Shown: positions 13,991 through 25,674, counted from the stretch's first letter. The stretch: DNA of 64,000 nt from Porodaedalea pini (GCA_002794775.1 NBAY01000043.1:186001-250000); one strand, 5' to 3'. The notes: a model not told the origin generated them from the sequence alone. A program made the numbers and translations.

Positions 13991-14547
13991 GTCTCAGCCC
14001 AAATTCAAATAGGAGCGTTCAAACGACTGTGGTTGTGGTTGATATGCAACTTGAGGCTGAGCGCCCGTGGGGCTGAAATCGTGAGACCACGTGACCGTTG
14101 AGTGCGCGTCGCGACGCGTGTAAGGGTCTAAGTAAGTTGCCTTAGTTAGACTAAGAAAGACTAATAAATTCATAACCACGGTCTTAACTGGAAGAAACCA
14201 TTTTTATCGAGTAAAATGAGGCTGGTCACCTGAAGAAGTTCTGGCTTTCACGCAATCAAGTTCTATAAAGGCATTCATAACAATGATCCCATACGTCAAG
14301 TTCTGATTGATCTCAGGCTTGAATTGAACACATATAACAGTGCACGAAGACCACAGACTCTGAAACTTTAGTCTGAGAACCCATCGAGCCGACGGACTCG
14401 GAGCTCGAGGAAGTTTATCTAGTAACGTGTATGTATTTAAGCTGACGTCCCTCCGAGTCTCAGCTTGTCAGACCTCCAGACTTCCTTTACAGGGAGAACA
14501 GACGGGCCAACACCCGCCTGATGTTCGAGTTTTGAGATACATGACTT
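13991..14547. other. Intergenic, no gene seen
   Basis: Spacer between the SNF2 gene start and the 3' end of the KPWE gene, both on the minus strand; it must contain the SNF2 promoter. No repeats or convincing ORFs were found. Confidence 0.6.
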
Positions 14548-15196
14548 TTATGCGTGAACGGTATCTAGGCTCGCCGTGAGCTCCCAAGGTTTCCTTCGTG
14601 GCTCTTCTTTCGACGAACTTGGCATTTCCTCCTGCAGTATGATAGTCAGTTATGTGCAGAGGTTCATTACAGTAGTAAAAGACGATTTCTGTACACTTGT
14701 TCCCCCTGAGATATCCTCGTTATTCGGTATGAGATGCGTCTGATTGGATTCTATCAAAGCTGTGATCTCGGCGAAAGAAAGTACTCGATCTTCGCTCGAA
14801 GGGCGCTGGTCTGCGATACTCTGCTGCCCAGCATCGTGCCGTTGTGTCGGTGTACTTTCAGTCGCAGTCCGTATTTCGTCCCACGATAGTCGATGTCCAG
14901 TGACGCTAGTATAAAATGTCAGTCACGACTGCAAGAGAACGCCAGGTTGTCTTGCTTGAACAAACGATGAGAAATAAAAGGCCTTTGCGCGACCAAGTAT
15001 ATCCTCCTGACTTTCGTCGGACGTGCTGTCTGTTTGTGTAGAGTCTAGTATCCTCGATAGGCCCTCCTGGCGAAAGGATCAAAATCCGAAACTTGAGCTG
15101 AGGCAGCGAGTAAAAGGCAAACGAAGGCACCTGGAATGCCTGGTCTGTGTCAAAGGGATAAGCAGCAAACTGTTCAATAACAGAGGTTTCGACCAT
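14548..15196 (-). CDS. Small KPWE-motif protein, PEX39-like
   Basis: Start MVETSVIEQFAAYPFDTDQ. Exon 1 ends at AFQ, followed by a GTGCCT...GCCAG intron. Exon 2 reads EGLSRILDST to KAFYFSS, followed by a GTTTGT...ACTAG intron. Exon 3 reads VTGHRLSWDEIR. Near the C-terminus it has the conserved block VLSFAEITALIESNQTHLIP, and after a further intron it ends with the diagnostic motif RRKPWE. This LSF...I-x-P plus KPWE arrangement is the KPWE family of fungal/animal small proteins, recently tied to peroxin 39, which aids PTS2 (Pex7-dependent) import into peroxisomes; the function is by family, not shown here. About 155 residues. Splice sites were inferred by frame, and the stop is TAA at 14548-14550. 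Confidence 0.8.
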
Positions 15197-15848
15197 AGTT
15201 TTTTTGTCGTGATATTATATCAGTCGCACAACTGGAGACTTGGAGGTGTCGATGTGAGTACTCAGAGTCAGAGTAGCGTTACGACTTGAAGACAAATTGA
15301 AACGCGTCAGGTCACGAGACAATGTCACGTCATTTTCGGAAATCGTGCCGACCACCCTCAGTAGTGTCCACTCCTCGTGCAATGAATATTAATGGCTTTT
15401 TTTGTCTCCATGTAATTTCTCCTCCGCGCCTCCTTCCACGACCTCCTTCTTCATTTCACTCGTCATGACTCAAGATCACACAGCCCATGATTACTCAAAT
15501 CAACTCTAGAGTGGGTCTTACAACTTGAATGCAGATATCAGAAATTACGTCGACAAGATTGATTAGGTGCAATTTGTTGTAACCCGATCGCGAATACTAA
15601 AGGCAGCTATTCTTTATGTTAAGTACGTGAGCTAAATATGCTAGGTAGATAATGTACGACAAAGAAGGGGATGGTGGATGGTGGATGGTGGATGTGCGCC
15701 ATGTTACGTGTACAAAACAAAGTCCCGATGCATCATGAATGTCCAGATAAGCAAATGGATGAAGTCCGAATGAGGTCTAGCAGATTACGGTGAATTCTTA
15801 GTGGCCCGTGTTAGTGAGCGAGTGAGTAGTTTGTTTGCTTGTTTGTTT
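15197..15848. other. Intergenic with a short GGATGGT tandem repeat
   Basis: Promoter side of the KPWE gene and 3' side of the Nis1-like gene. The only structure noted is a 7-bp tandem repeat, GGATGGT, 3.7 copies at 15669-15694. No gene was seen. Confidence 0.6.
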
Positions 15849-16442
15849 TCAATCGACGTCGATTGTCACGTTGGCGATCTCGGAGAACAGGGACGGGCCA
15901 GCCTAATAATTAACATGAAAAAGAGAATTAATCAGCAAATCAAGCTCAAATCACACCCAACGCATCGGCCCCGGCATCGAGGGGGAAATGAAAGAAAGGA
16001 AAGGAGGGAAAAGGACACTCACCCCAATGAGGCTCGCGTGCGCAACGCTCAATACCGCTGGGCCCGGCTCGAAGCTGTCGGGAATCGCAACACTGAAGTT
16101 CTGCACGGGCTGCCCATAGAAGCCTGCACCGCGCTGTGGGTCGAATGCGCCGGCGTAGAGGACGGAGCCCATGATTTGGGAGGCATCTTCGCACGGCGAC
16201 TGGGTGCAGTGGTGAAGCATGATGGCAATGCCGATTTCAGTGGAGGCGCTTAGGGAGGCCTGCAATTATAATGAGTCACTGTAATGGGTAAGGGAGGAAG
16301 AGAGAGGACGCACAGGCTTGAGGACGGAGACGGAGGTGCTTTTCCCTGCAGTCAGAGATTGGTCTGCGAGGGGCGCGCCGATGGAGATGCGCTGCGCGAA
16401 GGCGGCAGCGACGAGGGTGAGGAGGACGGCGAGGAACTGCAT
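15849..16442 (-). CDS. Secreted Nis1-like small protein
   Basis: Three exons. Exon 1 encodes a signal peptide (MQFLAVLLTLVAAAFAQ, cleavage expected after the Ala before QRIS), then ISIGAPLADQSLTAGKS. Exon 2 carries VLHH-type beta strands and two cysteines (CTQSPC). Exon 3 is short and ends ITIDVD-like (NVTIDVD). The mature protein is about 130 residues. The pattern QxISIGxP...LSVAHxSLIG...NVTxxV is the Nis1 family (first known as a secreted effector of Colletotrichum and widespread in saprotrophic Agaricomycetes). The role in this fungus is unknown; extracellular location is inferred from the signal peptide. A broken paralog lies at 39234-39655. Confidence 0.82.
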
Positions 16443-16540
16443 TGTGGTGAGGGTTGTAGGTTGGGTTGGGAGTATGCAGAATACGTGGGGTAGTGGGAAC
16501 GGTATGTGAAAGATGCTGGATCTCGACGGGGGCTAGTGCC

Positions 16541-16546
16541 TTTATA
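16541..16546 (-). promoter_or_regulatory. Probable TATA box of the Nis1-like gene
   Basis: On the minus strand the sequence reads TCTATAAAGG, about 100 bases upstream of the ATG at 16442, followed by a pyrimidine-rich leader. Both the spacing and the CT-rich leader are typical of strongly expressed basidiomycete genes. The rest of 16443-16989 shows nothing else I can name. Confidence 0.55.
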
Positions 16547-16989
16547 GACTCCCGAGAGCCTTTTTTTTTTTTGAGTGGAAGGCTGTACATACGCATCATG
16601 ATGCAAGCCGATCGGAGTGACGGAGAAGTTGCGGACGTGTTGGTAACCCGTGAAAAGCGGCGAGTGCGAATGAACGCGAGTATATTAAAGCGGTGGGAAA
16701 CTCGTGCAGATATGTTTTGAGAGAAGGCGGCGTTGCAGATGATTGTGGTAAAGCGCATAGCCTTGCTATGCAGAGATGTGCGCAATTATGGCCCGCCAGT
16801 GCAAGTGCACTTGAAGAGCATCCAGAATGATGAGATAGTTCGGAGAGTATCGCCCGAAAGGTGGCATGTATTTTCGTGTCGAACGATCTGGAAGAGTTTG
16901 CGTTACTCGGGAGCGTCTTCAGCGACGTTGACATAAGCTCCGCCTCTCACTCGGCCCATCGCGTCCGTTACGAAGAGAATCGCGTTATG

Positions 16990-18308
16990 TCACGAGGCCA
17001 TCACGTCATCATCCACCCCAATCCTCCGCGTCTCCTCCTCCCACTCCCTCCTCCCACTCCGCAACATCCAGACGGCCTCGGGTCTAGCCGCCCAGTCCTT
17101 GAATAGCCCGCACGCAATATTCTCTGGCGCGGCGTACCACCCCGTTGCGAATCGTCCGATGCGCGTGCGTGTGCCCCGCGGTGTGCCGGGGGCTGTGACT
17201 GAAGGAAAGAGAGAAAGACGTCAGGGTTTGTGTTGCATATCGAGAAGAGAGAGAGCGCACGTACTTTCGATACATGCCATTGCCTGCGAGCTGCGTTCGC
17301 ATGCTTCTATCTGCCAGTCCAGGCCGTCGCTATCGAGTACTGTATAAGTTTTATCCTCGTAAGTCATGTTCTTCACAAAATGCATATATGAATCGTTTCC
17401 ACGCACAGATCTGCAGCTTCTCCTCAAAAAGAGTTTGTGTGTCCGCGAGCTTGCGGAGCGCGTCCGGCTGGCGCCGCAGGTACGCCGCGAGCGTGCGCGC
17501 GATAGTATCATACCCTTCACGAGACCAGCGAACGTAGCGCACCGTCAATTGTTCTGCTCCCGTGGAGTCTCTCTGTAGGACTGCAAGACGAGTCAGAAAA
17601 CTTCGATACGAATGCGACAATGCGTGAAGAGAAAAGCACTTGAACTCACGTTCGACGCTTTCTCGCGACTGGTACATACTGAGACGGAGCGTCCACCCGG
17701 AGTCCGCATCTGTCTCGAGCACTGAGAACATGGCGTGCTCAGTAGTCCGTTCGGGGGCGTGGTATCACGCTGAGGAGTGGCTTACAGGAGCGGAGGTCCT
17801 TGACGTGTTCTGATTCGGGTACGAGTTTGGACACTTGCTCTTGCTCTTGCTCTTGCTCTTGCTCTTGCTCTTGATCGTGTTCTGGCTCTTGCTCCTTCTC
17901 CTGGGTACTCGACTCTCGTCCAAATTCTGCTTGACTCTCTGATAGCGAATGCCTCTGGGACCAGGGCTCCCCTTCCCCTTCCATGTCTGTCCTCTCGCCA
18001 GAAGGCCGAACGTCATCTCCTGTCTGTCTGTGGTCATCAAGATACCTCATCTCCGGCTCGTCCCTCTCGCTCTCGTGTTCTAAGCCGTGCACAGAGAGCG
18101 TGGCGCCCGGGTCCGTACTCGCGCTCGGAGCCTTCAATCCCTTATTCGTCCCGCATTTTGACCGTATTGGCGATGACGACCGGGTCCACCGCTTGACCAC
18201 CGTATGCAGAGTTTCTCGTATAGACCGAGCCAGTGTTGTTTGTTTTCCCCCTCGTTCTGTTCTCGTTTCGCGCAGCCGAGTTGGTCTGACTTTACGCCTT
18301 GAATCCAT
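16990..18308 (-). CDS. Hypothetical protein with acidic QE repeat
   Basis: Family not recognised. Exon 1 (from 18308, start MDSRRKVRPTRLRETR) is a basic, then acidic, low-complexity N-terminus with a pure Gln-Glu dipeptide repeat. After an intron (GTAAGC...TCTCAG at about 17.72-17.79 kb) the sequence becomes globular: LLETDADSGWTLRLS, then VLQRDSTGAEQLTVRYVRW, ARTLAAYLRRQPDALRKLAD, YTVLDSDGLDWQIEACERS and, in the last exon, RFATGWYAAPENIACGLFKD, ending VDDDVMAS. About 380 residues. The globular part has no membrane segment or signal peptide. Frames join cleanly over at least four introns, so it is a real gene. Confidence 0.72.
17834..17873 (-). repeat. Hexanucleotide coding repeat (Gln-Glu)n
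   Basis: About 6.7 copies of CTTGCT on the plus strand, read on the minus strand as alternating Gln/Glu codons inside exon 1 of the 16990-18308 gene. The unit is a multiple of three, so length changes preserve the frame. Confidence 0.9.
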
Positions 18309-18928
18309 CTCGCACCCTGTGCTACTTGCCTCTATACGCCACTTGCATTTAATTTAATCTAATTTATAACACGCGCATAGCAAGGCCCTTTCGCACTAGC
18401 CGCACTGCTCTTCACGTCCTTCATGCTCCGTTCTCATTAATGATTACTCTGCAGCTTTCAATTTGGGCCACTTTTAGTGTCGGCGAAGACGGGGCGGAGG
18501 ATCATCCATGTCGCACCTCGGAGGAAATGCGTTATCCCGAGCCTGAGAAAGCAACTGCGCCGAGGCTAGACTGGTTTCGGCGTCCCTCCGAAGATGGTGA
18601 ATCACTTTGTGGCGGCCCGTGTTGATTAATTGATTAATTGGCTTATTAGCACATTAGTGACTCGATGAAGACCAAAGGGATGAAGAAGGGACATCGAGAG
18701 GGATAAAACGCGAGTGTATTGTACTGTGACATATAGATGCTAGCACTAGGGAGTGATAACTAGTGATGGAAGGGTATGAGAATAAGTAGTCCAAATCTGA
18801 GAAAAACAATCGGAGTAAATGAAGGGTACCGGTATCACGGCAGTGTTGGAAAATTTTGATAGAGAACAAAGTCAGAGTACTCTAACACCTCGTCCCCCTG
18901 TTTGAAGTGAGTGGACCGTAGACAGGAA

Positions 18929-20299
18929 CTACTCTGCCTCTGCGTCCTCCACGTCCGATGGGAGCGCGATGGCGCCACCGCGCCGGCGGCGGTGGAAGAG
19001 CACGGTCATATACGACATGACGAGGACGACCGGGTGCAGGAAGGTGAACACGATGGCCGTTATCTGCAGGTAACACGCGATAGTTCAAACTTCCGGTCGT
19101 CGAGTAACAAAAGTCCAAGAGAGAGGAAAAACAGAAAATAAAGAAAGGAAGGGAGCGCGTACCGATACAGGCGCGCTCTTCGGCGTCTGGCGCCACACGC
19201 TGAGCGCGAGCCATGCTGAGCCGACAGTCCACACGATATCACGCCGCACGGCGATGAAGGATGCGCCGAGTGCATTGAAGACGAAGAACACTGCGAAGCC
19301 CTCCCAAGCGTGGTCGTTATATGCTTTGGTGTCGCCTTGTTCCCAATAATGGCCAACTGCGATGCTGGGCGCGTAGTAGTGTCAGATTTCATCGTAAATC
19401 GGATTGTAAGGAGTGTCGAGGAATACTTAAAAAGACGAGAGAAAGAAGATGGAGAGACGTACAAGAGGGAAACGGGAAGGAGAAGCGTGAGCGGAAGGTT
19501 GAGGAAGAGGCGGAGGGGAGCGTGGATGAATGCAGTGTCGAGAGGACGCGCGAGCGCAATTGGATGATATACATCCAGAACGATGTTGGAGTAGAGGAGG
19601 AGTATGACAAGTATCCCCAGTAAGATTGAGGAGATGATGAAGGCTTTGAAGGACTGTAGCGAGAAAAGTAATTTGAACAGATGAGCATAGGTTGAAAGAA
19701 GAAATGGAGATACGAAGACGAACCCATGCGATGGCCCAGAAGCCCATGACCCAGTTGGCAAGCACAAGAGAGAGGCCACTACCTTTTATGAGTGCTTGCT
19801 GCAGCGGGATGAGCTCAGGGCTATATTAACGCGAGACGCGGACGCAACACACCTTGGTCTCCGTCTTGCGCGCGAACACGAGTACAACGCAGTACCCGAC
19901 CTGCATGATGTATACAGCGGCGATGTACGTGCCGATGAGCGAGGGTGAGGGTGTCAATGAGGTTGGGTACATCTTCGCGATCTCTCCTGTTTCATTCCGA
20001 ATTTCGAGTGAAATAAGATAAAGAACGCGTCAGTTGTCTTGCATGGCGTTGAGAAGTGAACTGAGACGAGGCGCACCAAGATGAGGAGAGATGGCAAAAG
20101 CACATACGCCGACGGCTGCGATGTTGATGAGGAGCGACAAGGGCGTGAGGACCTGCAATCTGGTTAAAGATGGGAGAAACGGGTATGAGTCTTAGTTGTT
20201 TATGCGCTACGGGACACTGGGAGTGGCGAGGACGTACCGAGTGAGAATGAGGAAGTCCCGCACGGCGGGGTTGTTCATGTCGATGGGTAGGTCGGACAT
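18929..20299 (-). CDS. Conserved fungal multipass membrane protein
   Basis: Start MSDLPIDMNNPAVRDFLILTR. Hydrophobic helices follow across several short exons: LTPLSLLINIAAVGVCAFAI, LIGTYIAAVYIMQVGYCVVL, GLSLVLANWVMGFWAIAW, a long segment AFIISSILLGILVILLLY, LPLTLLLPVSLLY, and near the end FAVFFVFNALGASFIAV and FTFLHPVVLVMSYMTVLF; the tail is RRRRGAIALPSDVEDAEAE. That is six to seven membrane spans in about 330 residues. It resembles the fungal DUF1774-type unknown membrane proteins, but I could not verify this. There is no transporter or enzyme motif. The long stretch of alternative-frame ORFs on the opposite strand is shadow. Confidence 0.72.
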
Positions 20300-21389
20300 G
20301 GTGGTGGACGGGATGCCGAAGTAGAGGTATGGGATGGATGTAGGAGGAGGCAGGGACACTCATCACGAAAAAGTCGCGTCGCCTGTATAGCCTTGTATAC
20401 CTTGTAAGGTAATAAAAGTCTGTTAGTCAGCTTGTCATGTGCCAAAATGTCTTCGAGTCGGATACAAGCTCGTTACAAGAGTTTTGGTGCAATACAGGGC
20501 ATATACAAGACAGATAGATAATTACAAAAAATATACTATACTTTTATCATTTTGTATTCTGATTATATGCCCTCCAAAAGTCTGATGTCCGAGTTGTAAT
20601 GTATTTATTCTACTGAGTATGCCTGACAATGAAGCCGAAAGGCTCTTCACAGGTTTATATGTTCAGTGTCAGTATGTCAGTCTGCGTGTCAGATACTTAT
20701 TAGGATAGAAGGTAAATACAGCTTAGATAGATGCTTACAGGAAATGAACATTTATTTTTCTCATATTATATGTCACTTGTATGTCCTTCAGAAGTCTAAT
20801 GTCTCAAGTGTAATGCATTCATCATAGTACTAGTGTTATTGTCTGATAGTCCACTTATATTTCAGATATTTCTAGGAAGTTCGGTTCGGTTCGGTTCAAG
20901 TCCGAAGTGGTTCAATAGTAACAGCCTATTCACAGCCACCTCGTCCAAACTGAGGCTCGAGACCAGCACTCGTGAAGCTGGGCATTGACATGGACACCTG
21001 TCCCTAACCGTTATCCTGTTTCCGTTCCCAATTCTGCCTATGCCGCGGATCGCGGTCCTGTCCTCAAGACTGCCCATGGAGAGCACCTGCGCGTATCACG
21101 CAACCGGGTCTGACTCGTCGGCGGGTCTGAATCGGTGGCCCTTCGCCGCACCCAGGCTGGAGCCCATGGCATTGCCTTGGGCACCATCAGCCGACACACC
21201 TGCAAGCCGCAAGGCCACAGGCATGTCTGGCGGTGTTGTGATGGCCTCAAACCCAACACTAGAGCCCAAGTCGGACGAGTCGGTGCTCTGTGCAGTACTT
21301 GACACGCCATTGGCGCTGTTGTTGTAGCTATAACTATAATTGTAGCTGCACAACGCCGCACTCGGTGTCTGGAACGTTGATTCACCAAG
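20300..21389. other. Intergenic; degenerate repeats and a possible extra cyclin exon
   Basis: An imperfect direct repeat (about 20566-20610 and 20788-20836, sharing CTCC/TTC-AAAAGTCTGATGT-like text and TGTAATG-ATT-AT) suggests an old tandem duplication of about 220 bp. GGTTC is repeated four times at 20879-20897. A minus-strand ORF at 21096-21353 (SYNYSYSYNNSANG..., Ser/Gly/Ala-rich) has protein-like composition and could be an additional 3' exon of the cyclin gene, but no splice junction in the right phase was found. Confidence 0.45.
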
Positions 21390-22830
21390 TCAGAGCGGCC
21401 AGTACGAAAGGCGTGGTGTCGGCTCTTCGAGTGGGACAGGCGTCAGATCGGAAGACAACGGTGTTTGTGATGTGAAAGCAGAAGAAAGCAATGTTTGTTG
21501 TGCACTGAGCGCCGCGTGCTGATGCGCTGCAATGACCGCGAGAGGTGGACCTGCAAACGAGAACGGCAACGATCCTGGGAATCGATAGCGGGGCAGCACC
21601 CTCCGCATTGCCGCATCATCTGGTAGCGTTGCAGCACATCCAAGTCCTCTACTTGCCATCCCTGCCTCATGGCCAAACTCCGGGCTTGCGCCTGCGTCTG
21701 ACAAGGGTGGACTCGGGAAGTGTGTCGCGTTGCGCATTGCAGAAACCGGAGACGATCCAAATGCGATTGCACCCTTGCTTTTCGTGCATTGCATACTGCG
21801 CGAGTTCTCTTCCTGCGGCGGCGTAGAGCCCTTTCCGACCCAGAGACGCCACCCAAGCGCATCGCCGAGTGCGTGTTCGCAGCGTCCAACGACTTGAATA
21901 GCATTGATCCTGTAAGAATGTTGATGTTAGAATGAGCGCGGTGAGGAAGGTGCGCTGCGGGCAAAGAAGCCGCGATGGCAGAGGTGGCAGCGGCGTGAGC
22001 GGTTTTGCCGGAATCTTACGATGCTTGTCGTTAGACTGCCTTTGAGTCTGCATCTGCTGAGTTAATAGAAGCGAAGCGTCCATTTGGAGGACTGTCGGTA
22101 CACACGATGCGTCGAACGGGTCCATTGACATCAGTTCCGTCGGAAGGCTGCAGAGGTTGGACGTGTCCAAAGAGGTATTCACCTTCGACGAGGCAGACGC
22201 CTTGTCCTCCTTCACGATCCTCTTATCTAACTCCGGCTTGCCTCTCACTCTCGTACCAAGTCTCTCTTTCTCCACGAGCTCCAGCACCTTCCCTCTCACC
22301 GCCTCGATGTAGCAAAGCACCGAATGCAGGATGCTGCATGTTGTGCGTGAATGGCGGAGGACCTCCTGTACGAATGTTTTGATCCGAACGAGATCCTTCT
22401 CGGACTATGGTTGCGACGTTGCTGCCGAAATTCTCGGCGAGAAAGGTGGATGGGAAAACGGCTGACGTCGATGAAGCGTATAGTGGGTCGGAAGGGGCAG
22501 GAGGAAGAGGGAGGAAAGTGTACTGGATGAACAGGACGAGGGAAGTTGAACCAATTGACGTTTTAGTGATTGTCGTTGAGAAGGGCGGGATGGCGGCTGT
22601 TTCGTCACCACCATGATATTTGTTTGAGTTGAAAAGACGAGCGGGATGTTCTTGGGGAGCCAAATGTAGGCCAGGCTTTTCACAGCTTGATCTAGAATTG
22701 AGCGCGTCAATTAGAGAAGCAGAGCAATTTATCTGTCGACTTTGTGTGCATAACTTGGAAAGTTGCCGACAATGGGAATGCTTGACTCGCCGACCAGGAA
22801 AGCTAAGTAGTTTGCTTTTGCCGGGTGCAT
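21390..22830 (-). CDS. PHO85-type cyclin (PCL/CLG1-like)
   Basis: Cyclin-box protein expected to bind a Pho85/CDK5-type kinase. Exons by frame: start MHPAKANYLAFLVGESSIP (22830); QAVKSLAYIWLPKNIPLVFS; cyclin-box helices 1-2 in LVRIKTFVQEVLRHSRTTCS and ILHSVLCYIEAVRGKVLELV; a Ser-rich linker; helices 3-5 in LLCPQRTFLTALILTSTFLQ, then DQCYS; and after an intron GRCEHALGDALGWRLWVGK. The Phe-Leu-Thr-Ala-Leu-Ile-Leu / Phe-Leu-Gln-Asp core is characteristic of Pho85 cyclins. The C-terminal 130 residues are low complexity (AHQHAALSAQQ...). The kinase partner is inferred from the family. The ATG choice and first intron are less certain than the cyclin box. Confidence 0.78.
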
Positions 22831-23224
22831 CTTCGGGACTTGGGATTGTTTCAACGGTTGAGGCACCGAGTGCTGCAGCGCCGAAGAGAGTAGGTGCGGG
22901 TATTGGGAGAAGGTGGAGACAGCGGGAGAGATACTAGATAGTGTACATAGATGCAGCTGGAGTAATTGATGAGTGGATTCTTGAGAATTGGGATGCTGAT
23001 GGTGAGTGGACAAGGACACGCATCAGACAAGATTCACCACTCGGCAGACTTAGCGGACTTAGAAATTGCGGACTTAGAAAACGCATCGAGATGCTCGATG
23101 CGTCGTTGCACTTTGCTTTCTCCCACCACCATCACCTGCTCTCCCTCGGTCACAAATCCGTCAAGCACTTAAAAACTAAAGCCACATGTTCTTTGCAATG
23201 TAGTGAACATGTAAGTCAAGACAT

Positions 23225-24927
23225 GGATGGAAACGGAGCTCAGGCAAGCTCGTGCCACTCAAATTGGTGAGTAACCCCTATATACAGACAGTTCATATAA
23301 CTGGCCTCTAGTCCACGAGTACTGGGACGACCTCGCGAAGCAGCATGAGAGATGTATCCTTGGTACGTCTATCAGCCCACACTCACCGCCAAGGAGACGA
23401 AGGGCAAGACAGAGTCGACGGCGGGTGGGAAGGTGAGGAAGAAGGAGCGTCGTGACCGTACCAAGTCGAGCAGCTGTGTGCACGGTTCTGGTGTGCGTGC
23501 CCGCAACAGTTCTTTGTGATCCACCATCAGCCCCACGAGCGTCTCCCCGTCTTCGTCGACCGTCGATTTGGAGGACTTCAGCGAGCTCGACACGCTCTCC
23601 GCCGACGGGTCTCTCTATGATCCATATGGCTATGCGAACGGCGGGTGCAGTAGCGTGCGCGAAGTCGAGACGGCAGATCTTGCAGACTTCGACATGAGCG
23701 AATCGGAGGGATCGCAGGGCCAGGGTCAAAGTCAGACGCTCTCGCTCCCGCTGAACCTCTCGATGCCCTCGCTCTCTGGCGCATCTGGTTCTGGACCAGG
23801 AGCGAGCCTTGCGATCGACAGCGCAATGCTCTTGCGGGCTTCTCTTGAATCCAGCCCGCTCAGCACGTCTTCCTATTTGCACTCGCACCACATGGACACG
23901 GGCATGGACACGGACACTTGCTTTCCGCGCAGATCCCGACTCAGACCGCCCAGAGCTTAGTTCCCGGACTGCTTAGCTTTGTCCTCCTGCAGAACCGCCG
24001 CTCGACGAGTGCACCAGGTGCACCGACGCCACCGACGATGCCAGCTACCCCCTCCTCCTCCTACAATGAAGATCACGAGGCTGCTCGAGACGGCGCCTGG
24101 TTCGAACAGTGGCTCGGCGGTTGGCTCGCCTGCAACGCACGAGGGCAACGAAGATGAGCAGCGGTTGCAGATGAATGGCCACAGCCAGGAAAGAGAGGGG
24201 GAATTTGGTGGAATGAGCGGTTTCCAGTTCCCGAACTCGCATCTGTAGTCCATGAGCTACGGTATGCCAGGGCAGGTTCCCAATTTCTCGACTGCTGGCA
24301 GCGAGATGCAGGTGTGTTTTTCTGCCCTTTGTCGTAGCATGCTATTCCATGTTTCAGGTATACAAGGAGCAGCTGCCTGCCGCCGCTAAGCCTCGCCCTC
24401 GCACGCTCACGCAGCTCAGCATTCGTAGCGAGCCTTCAACCTCTTCAGGTGACCCGCTTTCCGCACCAACACCTTTTTCCTCCTCGTCCTCGCGTCTCTT
24501 CCTCCCTGGTCAATTCTCTTCGCCAACTGGCCAATCGCCAGGTGGGCAGTTTCAAGTGCCGGCTCAGCGCGCAGTGCCGCACGGGCTGCCTGAGTCACCA
24601 GAATGGCAGTTGCTGGTGAGTGGGATGACTACGGCTTGTCAGCATGGGCAATGCAGACGCTGTGCACCGCCGACGAATCTGCCACGCATTCCACATGGTT
24701 AGAACCAGGAGACTCAGAGTCAAAATGTATTCGGCGAAATCAACATTGGAATGGACATGGGGCTGCCACCGTGGATGGGCTTCGGTTCAATGGGGTCGGT
24801 GAGTGCAATGGGTGCAATGGGCACGATGGGTGGTGGCATGGACGGGATGGGGCCAGACGGTGAGCGTATGGACACGTACGCGATGCGCTTCCAGTTCGAG
24901 GACCTGCTCAACTCGTCGCAGTTATAA
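23225..24927 (+). pseudogene. Decayed HMG-box protein gene
   Basis: Relic of an HMG-box (MATA_HMG/SOX-like) gene. The back half of the box is visible: VHEYWDDLAKQ after an intron (about 23275-23312), then, after a frame change within about 10 bases, MYPWYVYQPTLTAKETKGK and a basic VRKKERRDRTK stretch. The helix 1-2 part of the box was not found. Downstream is a long Ser/Gly-rich disordered region (VDLEDFSELDTLS..., SNSGSAVGSPATHEG..., INIGMDMGLPPWMGFGSMGS) ending MRFQFEDLLNSSQL with TAA at 24925-24927. Breaks: the frameshift in the box, a frame change near 23.9-24.1 kb, and an in-frame TAG at 24246-24248. Normal-looking GT...AG introns persist (about 24312-24358), so it decayed from a spliced gene. 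Sequencing errors could explain some breaks. Confidence 0.65.
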
Positions 24928-25674
24928 CCTGCACCTTGCCTCACCTGCAGCCACCATCAAATGTCATTTCTTCATTCTTCTTTTGCTTTTATCTGTGATT
25001 TTGACGTGGCTACGATTTTGAACAATTCAATTGTACAATAAATGATGCAATAGAAAAATACATTATTGTTATATTATTTAAATTGTGTGATAATGAACCA
25101 GTAGACTTTCAGTCTCATATAACGACTTGTAGGCCTTATATAAGAACTCTACCAGACACGACAAGAACCACAAGTAAGATTATCCCATGTCATTTTGAAG
25201 CTGCGCCGTATTCTCTTCTATATTTCTTCAGGGCCGGCCATTCTTGTAAGTGACGATCAGTATGACCTAACTTGGCAATATGCATCAGACTTGCGGCGAT
25301 CTTGCGGCAACTTGTACATTTCTGATCATTTTGAGAGTGCGCTAGATTCTCTTGTACATAATATACAAAATTTACAAAATTTACTATCTTCCACGGGTAT
25401 GTAAGCCCGTGCAAGATTTTAGACATTTTCGTGATGCTTGACACGGCTTGGCGGTTTGAGTCTTGAGCTGGATAGACTTATGACGCAACCCGGAGTGAGC
25501 CGATCTGCAGATCATATTCATCCTGATCCGTCACTTCCTTTACTGATTCTTACACAGATATTTAAAGCTTCTCTCACAACCATTCGTTCTCAGTTCGCGT
25601 GTAAGTTCGCGTTGTATAGTTTCCTGCGTCTCTTATACATACTATTTGCAAGAGGGTACCTCCAGCATTCTCAA
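24928..25674. other. AT-rich intergenic, no gene seen
   Basis: Convergent 3' flanks. There is a small hairpin (CACGGG/CCCGTG around 25392-25411) and no recognisable element or gene. Confidence 0.6.

Noticed and set aside
15669..15694. Short repeat as a CRISPR or satellite array
   Set aside because: Only 3.7 copies of a 7-mer with no spacers; a simple microsatellite.
20879..20905. GGTTCAAGTCC resembling a tRNA B box
   Set aside because: It is the end of a GGTTC tandem run; no A box at the right distance and no acceptor or anticodon stem can be folded.
23259..23891. 210-codon minus-strand ORF
   Set aside because: Antisense of the HMG-box relic; Arg/Ala-rich composition typical of a shadow frame.
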